A stretch of 64,000 bases of DNA from Streptomyces xanthochromogenes. Its GTDB lineage: Bacteria > Actinomycetota > Actinomycetes > Streptomycetales > Streptomycetaceae. The stretch covers positions 186,001 through 250,000 of the forward strand of contig NZ_BMUZ01000006.1 in NCBI RefSeq assembly GCF_014650455.1. Reading direction: 5' to 3'. The notes under the pieces were generated by a model, which saw only the letters and a program-made list of their open reading frames with translations, was not told the DNA's origin and made no database searches. The position numbers were made by a program, and so were the translations under genes. Of this stretch, positions 57,306 to 64,000 are shown piece by piece; positions within the stretch are counted from its first letter, which is position 1; every line of letters starts with the position of its first letter.

Positions 57306-58646
57306 CTACCCGGACGACGGGGTGGCCGAGGAGGACGAGGCCGACGGCGAGGCCGATGACGAGGGTGACGAGCTCGACGACGGCGAGGACGAAGCCGAGG
57401 GCGACGAGGAGGCCGACGTCGACGAGGACGGACGGGGCTCCGGCACCGGCAGGTTGAACACGTGCCCCGGCGTCACGATGCTGCTGACCGCCTGGCCGAA
57501 GAGCGTGCTCGGTTCCGTCTTGCCGTCCAGGATGTCCGTGTTCAGGACCACCACCATCGTGGCCTGCGACTCGGGCAGGTACACGGTCAAGGTCTCGTAG
57601 CCCGGCAGCGATCCGTTGTGACCGATCCAGCCCTGGACGTTGATGATGCCCAGGCCGTACCCGGCACCCGGAATGCCCGTCGGGAGGACCTTGAGGCGCT
57701 CGGCCTGCGTCTTCGGGGAGAGCAGGGTGCCGGTGGCGACCGTACGGGCCCAGCTCTTGAGGTCAGGGAGCGTGGAGATCATCGCTCCCGCCGCCCAGCC
57801 CCAGGAGGGGTTCCAGTCGGTGGTGACGGCTTCCTTGCCGTCCAGGGTCTGGTTGGTGTAGCCCTGCGGATGCGGGCTCGGGAACTCGGCGCCGGTCGGG
57901 AAGCTGGTGTTCTTGAGACCGGCGGGCTTGAGGACCTTCTGCTGGATGAAGTCCCCGAGCGGCATGCCGCCCTGCTTCTCCACGACCAGACCCAGCAGGA
58001 TCAGGTTGGTGTTGGAGTAGAAGTACTTGGTACCGGGCGGGAACTGGATCGGCTGCTTGTAGGCGTAGGCGAGCAGCTGCTGGGGCGTGAACGGCCGCTT
58101 CGGGTCGGAGAGCAGCGCCTGGACGAAGGCGGGGTCCTCCGTGTAGCTGGGCAGGCCGCTCCGCATCTCGGCGAGCTGGCGCAGCGTGACCTTGTCGCCG
58201 TTGGGGACGCCCTTGATGTACTTCGCGATCGGGTCGTCCAGGCCCGCCTTGCCCTGGTCGACCAGTTCGAGCAGGGCCGTCACCGTGAAGGTCTTGGTCT
58301 CGCTGCCGATCCGCACGAACAGGTCCGGCGTCATGGGCGTGCCCGTCGCCTTGTCGGCGACCCCGAAGGACTTGAGGTAGGTGCCCCTGCCGGGGGCCGA
58401 CACACTGACGGACACACCCGGGACGTTCGCCTCGCGCATCACCTTCTGGATCGCGGCGTCCAGTCGCGCCGTGACGGCGGGAGTGATCCGGGCGAAGCCG
58501 GAGCCGTTGGACGCGGAGGCGGAGGGGGTCGGTGCAGGGGGCGTGGTGGCGGCGTAAGCGCTGCCGACGCCCGCCGGTACGGTCAGCAACGCGGCGGCGG
58601 CGATTCCCGCGCACGCTCTGCGCCACTGGGTCGGTGAGTACCTCAC
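57306..58646 (-). CDS. Secreted serine hydrolase of the beta-lactamase/D-alanyl-D-alanine carboxypeptidase family
   Basis: GTG 58646 follows AGGAGG by seven bases. The 446 residues begin with a Sec signal peptide ending AYAA. The penicillin-binding fold has the active Ser in GSETKTFTV (SxxK), YSN in FYSNTNLILLGL and HNG in GHNGSLPGYE. The last 40 or so residues are a Ser-rich low-complexity tail, probably a wall- or surface-exposed linker. It probably acts on D-Ala-D-Ala peptides or esters in the cell wall. Confidence 0.92.
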   Translation of the reverse strand: MRYSPTQWRRACAGIAAAALLTVPAGVGSAYAATTPPAPTPSASASNGSGFARITPAVTARLDAAIQKVMREANVPGVSVSVSAPGRGTYLKSFGVADKATGTPMTPDLFVRIGSETKTFTVTALLELVDQGKAGLDDPIAKYIKGVPNGDKVTLRQLAEMRSGLPSYTEDPAFVQALLSDPKRPFTPQQLLAYAYKQPIQFPPGTKYFYSNTNLILLGLVVEKQGGMPLGDFIQQKVLKPAGLKNTSFPTGAEFPSPHPQGYTNQTLDGKEAVTTDWNPSWGWAAGAMISTLPDLKSWARTVATGTLLSPKTQAERLKVLPTGIPGAGYGLGIINVQGWIGHNGSLPGYETLTVYLPESQATMVVVLNTDILDGKTEPSTLFGQAVSSIVTPGHVFNLPVPEPRPSSSTSASSSPSASSSPSSSSSPSSSASPSASSSSATPSSG

Positions 58647-58899
58647 GGGCAGGCCTCCTGCCGGTCGAGGAACGTCCGGACGCCGCGTTCGGCATCCGGA
58701 CAGGGACGTCACTCCGCTACCACGCTAGGCCCGCCGGGTCGGCCCCGCATGGTGGCGCCCGGCTTGCGGGACGGCCGCCCCCGTGCTGCGCCCCGCCCGC
58801 GGCCGTGCGCCACCGGCCGCCGACGCGCGCTTGCGCCACCGCCAACGACCGCACCGTGAAAGGCCGTTGGGCCGGGCATCCACCCACTACCCTCGGCTC

Positions 58900-59327
58900 A
58901 TGAACACGACCTGGGACCCCGCGGCGGACGGCGTCCTGCGCCTCCCGTCGGGACGCCTGGTACGCGGCAGGGGCCTGAGGAACCCGCCGCCCGTGGGCCC
59001 CGAGCCGGAATTCGCCCTCTACCTGCTCGGCCGCCGCCCGGAGCCGACCGGCTGGGAGCACCAGTGGGTGCGCTGGCCGGACTTCTGGCTGCCGTCCGAC
59101 CGGGCAGGGTTCGCCACGGCCCTGCGTACGCTGTTGGCGCGAGCCGGGCGGGAGCGTGTGGAGGTGGCCTGCGGCGGCGGCCTGGGCCGCACCGGTACGG
59201 CCCTGGCCTGTCTCGCCGTCCTGGACGGCGTCCCGCCGCGGACGCCGTGGCCCATGTGCGGCGGCACTATGCGCACCGGGCGGTCGAAACACCCTGGCAG
59301 CGGCGCTTCGTGACCCGTTTCGCCTGA
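58900..59327 (+). pseudogene. Protein-tyrosine-phosphatase-like gene with a single-base frameshift
   Basis: From ATG 58900 the frame encodes a small dual-specificity-phosphatase-like protein with the P-loop VACGGGLGRTGTALACL (CxxxxxR). After LDGVPP (about 59235) the frame goes off into an unrelated tail and stops at 59313. The expected C-terminus, DAVAHVRRHYAHRAVETP and then WQRRFVTRF, is present in the other frame and stops at 59327. Inserting one G into CCGCCGCGGAC at about 59233-59241 makes one protein of about 142 residues. A TACCCT hexamer seven bases before the ATG suggests a leaderless transcript. Confidence 0.82.
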
Positions 59328-59367
59328 GGAGCCAGGCCCTGGGCTGCTTAACCAAGCCTTGACTTAC

Positions 59368-59386
59368 TTAGGTTGGCCTCACCTCT
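59368..59386. promoter_or_regulatory. Iron box (IdeR/DmdR1-type) before the CopD-like gene
   Basis: TTAGGTTGGCCTCACCTCT matches the actinobacterial iron-box consensus TTAGGTTAGGCTCACCTAA at 15 of 19 positions and ends one base before ATG 59388. Binding of Fe-loaded DmdR1 would block transcription or translation initiation. Confidence 0.8.
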
Positions 59387-59387
59387 C

Positions 59388-60553
59388 ATGACTCTCGTTC
59401 ACCTGGCCGCCTCGGCCGGATACAGCACGCCCCCGCTCTGGCGCATCCTGACGAAATCGGGCTATTTCCTCGGCCTGTCCGGGGCCATCGGCGCCACCGT
59501 CACCCACGCCACCACCTTCCGCCCCGCCCTGCGCGCACCGGGGAACGAGCGCGGGGACGTCGAGGTGCTGCGTCGGCGCACCGCGCTGTACCTCGCCTGG
59601 GCCGGGGCGGTCCTGCTCGTGAGCGGCTACTTCCAGCTCGCCGGTAGGGTCGCCCGGGCCGGCAAGGGCATGCCGTTCGGCGAGGCGCTCGCCCCGGGGA
59701 ACATCGGGGACTTCCTGAGGGCGCCCGCGGCCAAGGGCGCCTGGGTGGCGCAGGGCACCGTCTACGTGGTGCAGAACGTCCTCCTGACCCTGGCGTCGGC
59801 GGCCCTGATCGCCCTGTTCCTGCCCCGCGCGCGAAGATGCCTCGACGCGCTCGCGCTCACCGCCCTGCCCCTCTCGCTCGCCGTGACGCCGGTCGGTGCG
59901 GTGCCGGCCACCGCGCCGAAGAACGCGGACAAGACGTTCGACCTCGTCTTCGACCAGATCCACATCGTCAGCGGCACCGTGTGGATCGGCGGTCTGGCCG
60001 TCCTCGCCGCGCTCACCACGACGCGCGGCCGCCTGAGCGCGGGCGCGGGCGCGCTGTGGGCGGACGTGTGGCGGCGCTTCAGCCTCGTCGCGCTGGTCTG
60101 CGTCGGCGCGGTCCTCACCTCGGGGCTCTGGATGAGCTGGAAGCACGTCGGCGGCATCGGCCAGCTGTGGACCACGCGTTACGGGTTCTTCCTGCTCGTC
60201 AAGGTCCTGCTGGTGCTCGCCATGGTCACGGCCGGCGGGGTCAACCAGTTCTGGCTGATGCCCCGCATCGCCCGGGCCCGCCGCGCCGACGCCACGGGCT
60301 CGCTCCTGCATCTGACGATGTGTCACTTCCCGAAGGTCGTCCGGGCCGAGGTCGCCCTCGGCATCGCCGTCCTGGGCGTGCCCCCTTCCTCAGCGGCTCG
60401 GCCCGGTCCGAGGCGGGCAGCCCGCAGCCGGTGACGAGCGCCGGCATCGTCACCGCGGGCGCGGCCCCTGTCCTCACCCTCGCGGCCTCCCTCTGCATCA
60501 CCGTGCGGACGTCCGACGCGCTGGCCCGCCGCGGGGACGCGGCCGTCGCCTGA
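59388..60553 (+). pseudogene. CopD-like multi-span membrane protein with a 3'-terminal frameshift
   Basis: ATG 59388 lies directly after an iron box. The frame encodes eight or so membrane spans with the CopD-like segments FDLVFDQIHIVSGTVWIGGL and TSGLWMSWKHVGG, where His and Trp recur. It runs off at VLGVPPSSAARPG and stops at 60434. The expected end continues in another frame (PFLSGSARSEAG then a last span VLTLAASLCITVRTS) to 60553. Adding one C to the run at about 60380-60385 restores one open frame of about 388 residues. CopD proteins take part in copper or haem/iron transport; the iron box points to iron-related use. Confidence 0.8.
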
Positions 60554-60571
60554 TCCCTGACGGGCGCGCGG

Positions 60572-61189
60572 TCACAGGCTCGCGAGGAGGGCGTCCAGCG
60601 GAGCCGGCACGTTCGCGGGGTCGAGGGACTCCGCGAGCAGCCGCCCGTACCGGATCTTGCGGCCCTTCTTGGTGCCCAGGAACCGGCGCAGTTGAGGGTG
60701 GCGGGGACGGTCGTGCTGAGCGGGCTGGTGCAAGAAGGTCTCCCAGGCCCGCAGATCGCCCTCCGCCGCGATGATGCCCTCGACCCGTGCGGTGCCCAGG
60801 GCGCGGATGAGCTCGTCCTCCAGGTCCGCCGCGCACACGAAGAAGCCGGGGAGCGGCGCCCGCGCGCCCCGCAGGGCGCGCTCGTAGTAGCGCCGTTCGC
60901 GCTCGTCGCAGAGCCCCGTGAGGCGAAGGCCCAGGCCGGGCGGGCCGAGGAGACCGGCGTAGCGGCCCACGCTCATCGCCCCGCCCATGGGCACGACGCA
61001 CACCCCCTCCGCGCCGAGATCGCGGCCGCGCAGCCCGGCGAGCGCCTCGACGGCCGCGAGATCGCTCGGCCCCTCCAGCAACACCGCCGTCCGCAGCCCG
61101 AGTTCGGCCGCCAGCTCGGTCGCCCGGCCGCAGGAGCCGCCGGCCGCCCAGAGCCCGACCGCCTCCCGGAATGCCCATGGATCCGCCAT
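60572..61189 (-). CDS. TOPRIM-like protein (OLD-nuclease-type C-terminal domain)
   Basis: ATG 61189 gives 205 residues; the upstream open frame looks non-coding. A TOPRIM-type core is seen: TAVLLEGPSDLAAVEALAG with the Glu, VVPMGGAMSVGRY, and LTGLCDERERRYYERAL with the acidic DxE. This matches the C-terminal nuclease domain of OLD-family proteins, here without an ATPase domain. A helical region with RRFLGTKKGRKIRYGRLL ends it. A free-standing TOPRIM of this kind is often left unnamed in Streptomyces. It converges on the CopD-like gene. Confidence 0.7.
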   Translation of the reverse strand: MADPWAFREAVGLWAAGGSCGRATELAAELGLRTAVLLEGPSDLAAVEALAGLRGRDLGAEGVCVVPMGGAMSVGRYAGLLGPPGLGLRLTGLCDERERRYYERALRGARAPLPGFFVCAADLEDELIRALGTARVEGIIAAEGDLRAWETFLHQPAQHDRPRHPQLRRFLGTKKGRKIRYGRLLAESLDPANVPAPLDALLASL

Positions 61190-61309
61190 GGGGCGAGTCT
61201 GCACTCCGGCCGCCGCCACGGCACCTGATTTCGCCTCCCGCCCCGCACTCCCCCCACGGCACCCGCCGGACGTGGCGGGAGAGCGCGCGACGTGCGCGCA
61301 CATCAGGGC

Positions 61310-62029
61310 TCAGAGCAGGCCCAAGTCCCGCAGTTCCTTGTGGAGTTCGGCACGGGCCGGGTCCGGCGCGGCCGGCGCCCCGGTCACGGCGGGCGTCGCG
61401 GTCGCGGCGGCCGGCACCGGATCGCGGCGGTCGCGCAGGAGGTACGCCCCGGCCATGCCGCCGACGAGGCCGCCGAGGTGCGCGAGCCAGCTCACCCCGG
61501 GGGTGCCAGGGACGGCCACGGTCACCAGGTAGGCGAAGGACGCCGCCATGACCACGCCGATCAGCGTGTCGATCAGCCGCCGGTCGAACAGGCCGCGCAG
61601 CACCACGTATCCGAAGTATCCGAAGATCACGCCACTGGCGCCCACTCCGAGGGTGTGGGTGTCCTGGAAGAGCCATACGGCGAGGCCGCTCGTCGTCGCG
61701 ACGAGCAGGGTCAGCCACAGGAAGCGGACCACGCCCCGGTAGGCGGCCAGGAAGCCGAAGACGAACAGCGGCCCGGAGTTGGCCTCGATATGGCTCCAGC
61801 CGAAGTGCAGGAACGGCGCGACCAGGATGCCCGGCAGCCGGCTCACGTCGTGCGGGACGAGCCCGAACTCCCGGTCCAACCGGTAGTCACCCAGCCAGTT
61901 CACGAGTTGCAGGGCCCACACCGCCGCCATGAACCCGAACATGACGAAGAGTGCCCTGCGCGCCTCCGCGACCAGGTCGTCGGCGGTCCCTCGCCCGGCC
62001 CCGTCCCACCCCTGCGTGGTCCTGCCCAT
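61310..62029 (-). CDS. Rhomboid-family intramembrane serine protease
   Basis: ATG 62029 follows AAGGGGG; an in-frame ATG at 62074 is possible. The 239 residues have six spans. The catalytic Ser132 is in GVGASGVIFGYFGY and His184 in WLAHLGGLVGG; the supporting HFGWSHIEANS motif is in the first loop. The protease cleaves single-span membrane proteins within the bilayer. Substrate unknown. Confidence 0.92.
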   Translation of the reverse strand: MGRTTQGWDGAGRGTADDLVAEARRALFVMFGFMAAVWALQLVNWLGDYRLDREFGLVPHDVSRLPGILVAPFLHFGWSHIEANSGPLFVFGFLAAYRGVVRFLWLTLLVATTSGLAVWLFQDTHTLGVGASGVIFGYFGYVVLRGLFDRRLIDTLIGVVMAASFAYLVTVAVPGTPGVSWLAHLGGLVGGMAGAYLLRDRRDPVPAAATATPAVTGAPAAPDPARAELHKELRDLGLL

Positions 62030-62144
62030 GCGCCGTGCCCCCTTGCCCCTGTGTCCGGAACTCCCCGGGTGCATAGTAGGCCGCGCGGAGTCCGGCGGAC
62101 GACGGACGTCCCAGGTGGGACCCGGTACGGGCCACCCTCGGGCG

Positions 62145-62549
62145 TCAGCGGGCGAGCCGCGCGGCAGCGTCCTCGGTGACCGGCGTGAAGAAGTTGACGA
62201 GGTGGCCGTCGGGGTCGCGCACGAGCAGTGAGCGGTTGCCCCAGGGCATGGTGGTGGGCGCCTGGACGCACGCGTCGACCAGACCGGAGTCGATCAGTTT
62301 CCGGTGCACCGCGTCGACGTCCTCGACACGGAATTCGAGGATGACACTCCGGTTGTCGGCCGGGTGCGCGGCGCCCGGCGCGAACATCCCCACCGTGCGG
62401 GTGCTGCCGATCGCGAGGGTGGCCGAGGCGGTCCTGAGCTCGGCGAAGTCCTCGGTGGACCAGTGCGCCGTGGCCCCCGTGGCGCCCTCGTAGAAGCCGA
62501 CGAGGCGCGTGATGTCGCCGGTGATGACGCGGATCGAGACGAAGTCCAT
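62145..62549 (-). CDS. VOC-superfamily protein
   Basis: 134 residues. One VOC module pair is seen: FVSIRVITGDITRLVGFYEG, then VILEFRVEDVDAVHR and PDGHLVNFFTP. Metal ligands are incomplete (no clear first His), so it may bind a ligand rather than catalyse. It is divergent from a WYL regulator across a shared inverted repeat, which suggests that the regulator controls it. Confidence 0.83.
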   Translation of the reverse strand: MDFVSIRVITGDITRLVGFYEGATGATAHWSTEDFAELRTASATLAIGSTRTVGMFAPGAAHPADNRSVILEFRVEDVDAVHRKLIDSGLVDACVQAPTTMPWGNRSLLVRDPDGHLVNFFTPVTEDAAARLAR

Positions 62550-62620
62550 GGTGATCTCCCGAGGTGGGTGAGGGGCTGTCCGGAGGCGGGCGTTCCGCGC
62601 CTCCGGTCACACGCTAGGAC

Positions 62621-62649
62621 GAATACCGGACAGAATCCGCCCGGTATTC
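62621..62649. promoter_or_regulatory. Inverted repeat between VOC and WYL genes
   Basis: GAATACCGG (62621-62629) and its exact complement CCGGTATTC (62641-62649) are 11 bases apart, centre to centre 20 bp, 17 bases before the WYL ATG. This is the expected place for an autoregulatory operator of the WYL protein. Confidence 0.75.
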
Positions 62650-62666
62650 GCGAGAGACTTCCGGGT

Positions 62667-63680
62667 ATGGCCCGACCCACAGCCCGCGTGCTCACCCTCC
62701 TCGAACTCCTGCAGTCCGGCGGCACCCGGACCGTGGCCGAACTGGCCGCACGACTCGACGTGGACGAGCGGACCGTGCGGCGCTACACCCAGCACCTCCT
62801 GGACCTCGACGTCCCGGTCGAATCGGTGCGCGGCCGGTACGGCGGCTACCGGCTGGCCCCCGGTTACCGCATGCCTCCGCTGATGCTGAGCGACGACGAG
62901 GCGCTCGCCGTGCTCCTCGGGCTCGTCGCCGGACAGCGGGCGGGCCTGATGACGAGTACGGGGGTGGCGAGCGAGACGGCCGCGGCCAAGATCCGCCGGG
63001 TGCTGCCGGAGCGGCTCGGCCGAGGCCTCGACGCCGTCCTCGGCGCGCTCACGTTCACGGCTCCGCGCGGTGCTCTTCCGGCCCCGCCCGGCCCGCCCCC
63101 CGGCGCCGTCCTGCTGCCGCTCGCCGACGCCGTGCGCCATCACCGGCCGGTCATGATCCGGTACACCGGCGGGGACGGCCGACGCAGTGAACGCACACTG
63201 CATCCGCACGGGCTCGTCGCCCACTCGGGCAAGTGGTACGTCACGGGTACGGATCCCGCGATCGGCGCCGACCGGACGTTCCGGCTCGACCGCATCTCGG
63301 TGGCGCGAACCCTGCCCGGCTCGTTCGTTGCGCCCACCGGCCCCGACCCCGCCGACCGCGTCCTGTCCGGGCTCGCGAAGGCCCCGTACCGGCACGAGGT
63401 GAGCCTGCGCATCCAGGGGACGGCCGAGCAGATCCGCCTCCACCTGCCCGCCGATCTGGCCACCCTGACAGAACTGCCGCCCAGCGCGGAGGGCGACTCC
63501 GAACCCCCCTGCTTCCGGGCCGAGTTGAGGGTGGAGCGCCTCAACTGGCTGCCCGGCGTGCTGGCGACGCTCGACCTCCCGTTCACCATCGAGCGCCCCG
63601 CCCAACTCCGCGACCTCGTCGCCGCCCTCGCCGAGCGGCTCGCCCGCGCGGCCGCACCGCCCGACCCCAAGGGGCCGTGA
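62667..63680 (+). CDS. WYL-domain transcriptional regulator (HTH_11 type)
   Basis: 337 residues. An N-terminal winged helix (about 5-60) has TRTVAELAARLDVDERTVRR and the wing GRYGGYRLAPGYRMPP. The WYL domain follows, with LADAVRHHRPVMIRYTGGDG and LVAHSGKWYVTGTD (variant of the W-Y-L triad) and a C-terminal WCX region. WYL domains bind nucleic acid or small ligands. The neighbouring divergent VOC gene is the likely target. Confidence 0.9.
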   Translation: MARPTARVLTLLELLQSGGTRTVAELAARLDVDERTVRRYTQHLLDLDVPVESVRGRYGGYRLAPGYRMPPLMLSDDEALAVLLGLVAGQRAGLMTSTGVASETAAAKIRRVLPERLGRGLDAVLGALTFTAPRGALPAPPGPPPGAVLLPLADAVRHHRPVMIRYTGGDGRRSERTLHPHGLVAHSGKWYVTGTDPAIGADRTFRLDRISVARTLPGSFVAPTGPDPADRVLSGLAKAPYRHEVSLRIQGTAEQIRLHLPADLATLTELPPSAEGDSEPPCFRAELRVERLNWLPGVLATLDLPFTIERPAQLRDLVAALAERLARAAAPPDPKGP

Positions 63681-63748
63681 ACCAGGGCGCGTCGGAAAAC
63701 TCGGAGAAAGCCGGTGCGCACGGGCGCACCCCGTGCCACGCTCCCCCG

Positions 63749-64000
63749 ATGAACCGTGAACAGATCTCCCGACTCGCCCACGCCGGCCACCCGATCGCGG
63801 CCCCGCTCGACGACGACGCGGTACGCCTCCTCCTGGAACACGGCGTCCCGCGCGACGACGCCCGCATACTGGACCTCGGCTGCGGCGGCGGCGAGTGGCT
63901 GCTGCGGGCACTGGCCGCGCATCCCCGGCTGCGGGCCGAGGGCGTGGACATCGCCGAGAGCGCTCTCAGCCGTGCCCGGGAGGCGGCCCGGGAGCAAGGC
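63749..64000 (+). CDS. Class I SAM-dependent methyltransferase, N-terminal part (cut by window edge)
   Basis: ATG 63749 starts 84 visible residues, and the gene runs on past the right edge. Motif I is ARILDLGCGGGEWLLRALA; the post-motif acidic residue is in GVDIAESALSRARE. This is the usual AdoMet-binding Rossmann start of a class I methyltransferase; the acceptor cannot be seen. A perfect GAGAGCGCTCTC lies in the coding sequence at 63956. Confidence 0.85.
   Translation, partial: MNREQISRLAHAGHPIAAPLDDDAVRLLLEHGVPRDDARILDLGCGGGEWLLRALAAHPRLRAEGVDIAESALSRAREAAREQG

Overview
The window is high-GC actinobacterial DNA, almost certainly from a Streptomyces or close relative. Reasons are the extreme GC bias at third codon positions, dense coding with ATGA-type overlaps, GTG/TTG starts, leaderless promoters, a GlgE alpha-glucan pathway, Tat-exported enzymes, an IdeR/DmdR-type iron box and an ARG box. 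I saw no tRNA, rRNA, CRISPR array, prophage or complete insertion sequence.

Layout. 1-13 kb: the end of a flavoprotein oxidoreductase, a secreted vWA protein with a coupled partner, a 3-hydroxyisobutyrate-dehydrogenase-like protein with a Ser/Gly-rich leader, metG, a Tat-exported phospholipase C, a DUF6445-like oxygenase-fold protein, a ROK regulator and an orphan cytochrome b. 13-21 kb: a tightly packed operon of a sugar nucleotidyltransferase, an NmrA-like SDR, GlgX, an unusual AGE-fold/STAS fusion and an IS701-type DDE protein. 21-27 kb: a family-5 ABC transporter (lipoprotein divergent from permeases and a fused double ATPase). 27-30 kb: a GT4 glycogen/maltose-1-phosphate synthase preceded by a 52-residue lipoprotein-like ORF, divergent from an XRE-TPR regulator. 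30-40 kb: a long minus-strand operon of PfpI, a ThDP enzyme, DJ-1, glgE, pep2, glgB and a degenerate phosphohexomutase. 40-49 kb: an oxidative gene set with four SnoaL-like genes, a GMC oxidoreductase, a VOC protein, an SDR, an AknOx-like oxidase and an MFS exporter, then LtrA. 50-56 kb: a ribose-type operon lacI-rbsA-rbsCB(fusion)-rbsK. 55.7-64 kb: argG, a beta-lactamase-like hydrolase, a frameshifted phosphatase-like gene, a frameshifted CopD-like gene behind an iron box, a TOPRIM-like protein, a rhomboid protease, a VOC/WYL divergon and a partial methyltransferase.

The best candidate for an undescribed system is the 13-30 kb glycan locus. The eight-base element TTGACTCA, rare in such GC-rich DNA, occurs upstream of the nucleotidyltransferase operon and repeatedly, partly as a perfect 17-bp palindrome, between the XRE-TPR regulator and the lipoprotein/GT4 unit. 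I infer one regulon: a peptide- or ligand-responsive XRE-TPR protein controlling an alpha-glucan/sugar-nucleotide pathway that includes a carbohydrate-fold/STAS fusion and a domesticated-looking transposase. The adjacent GlgE operon lacks treS, is headed by PfpI/ThDP/DJ-1 genes and ends in a phosphohexomutase that has lost its catalytic serine.

Two neighbouring genes (58.9-60.6 kb) each become intact with one extra base in a GC run. That is either local decay or assembly error.
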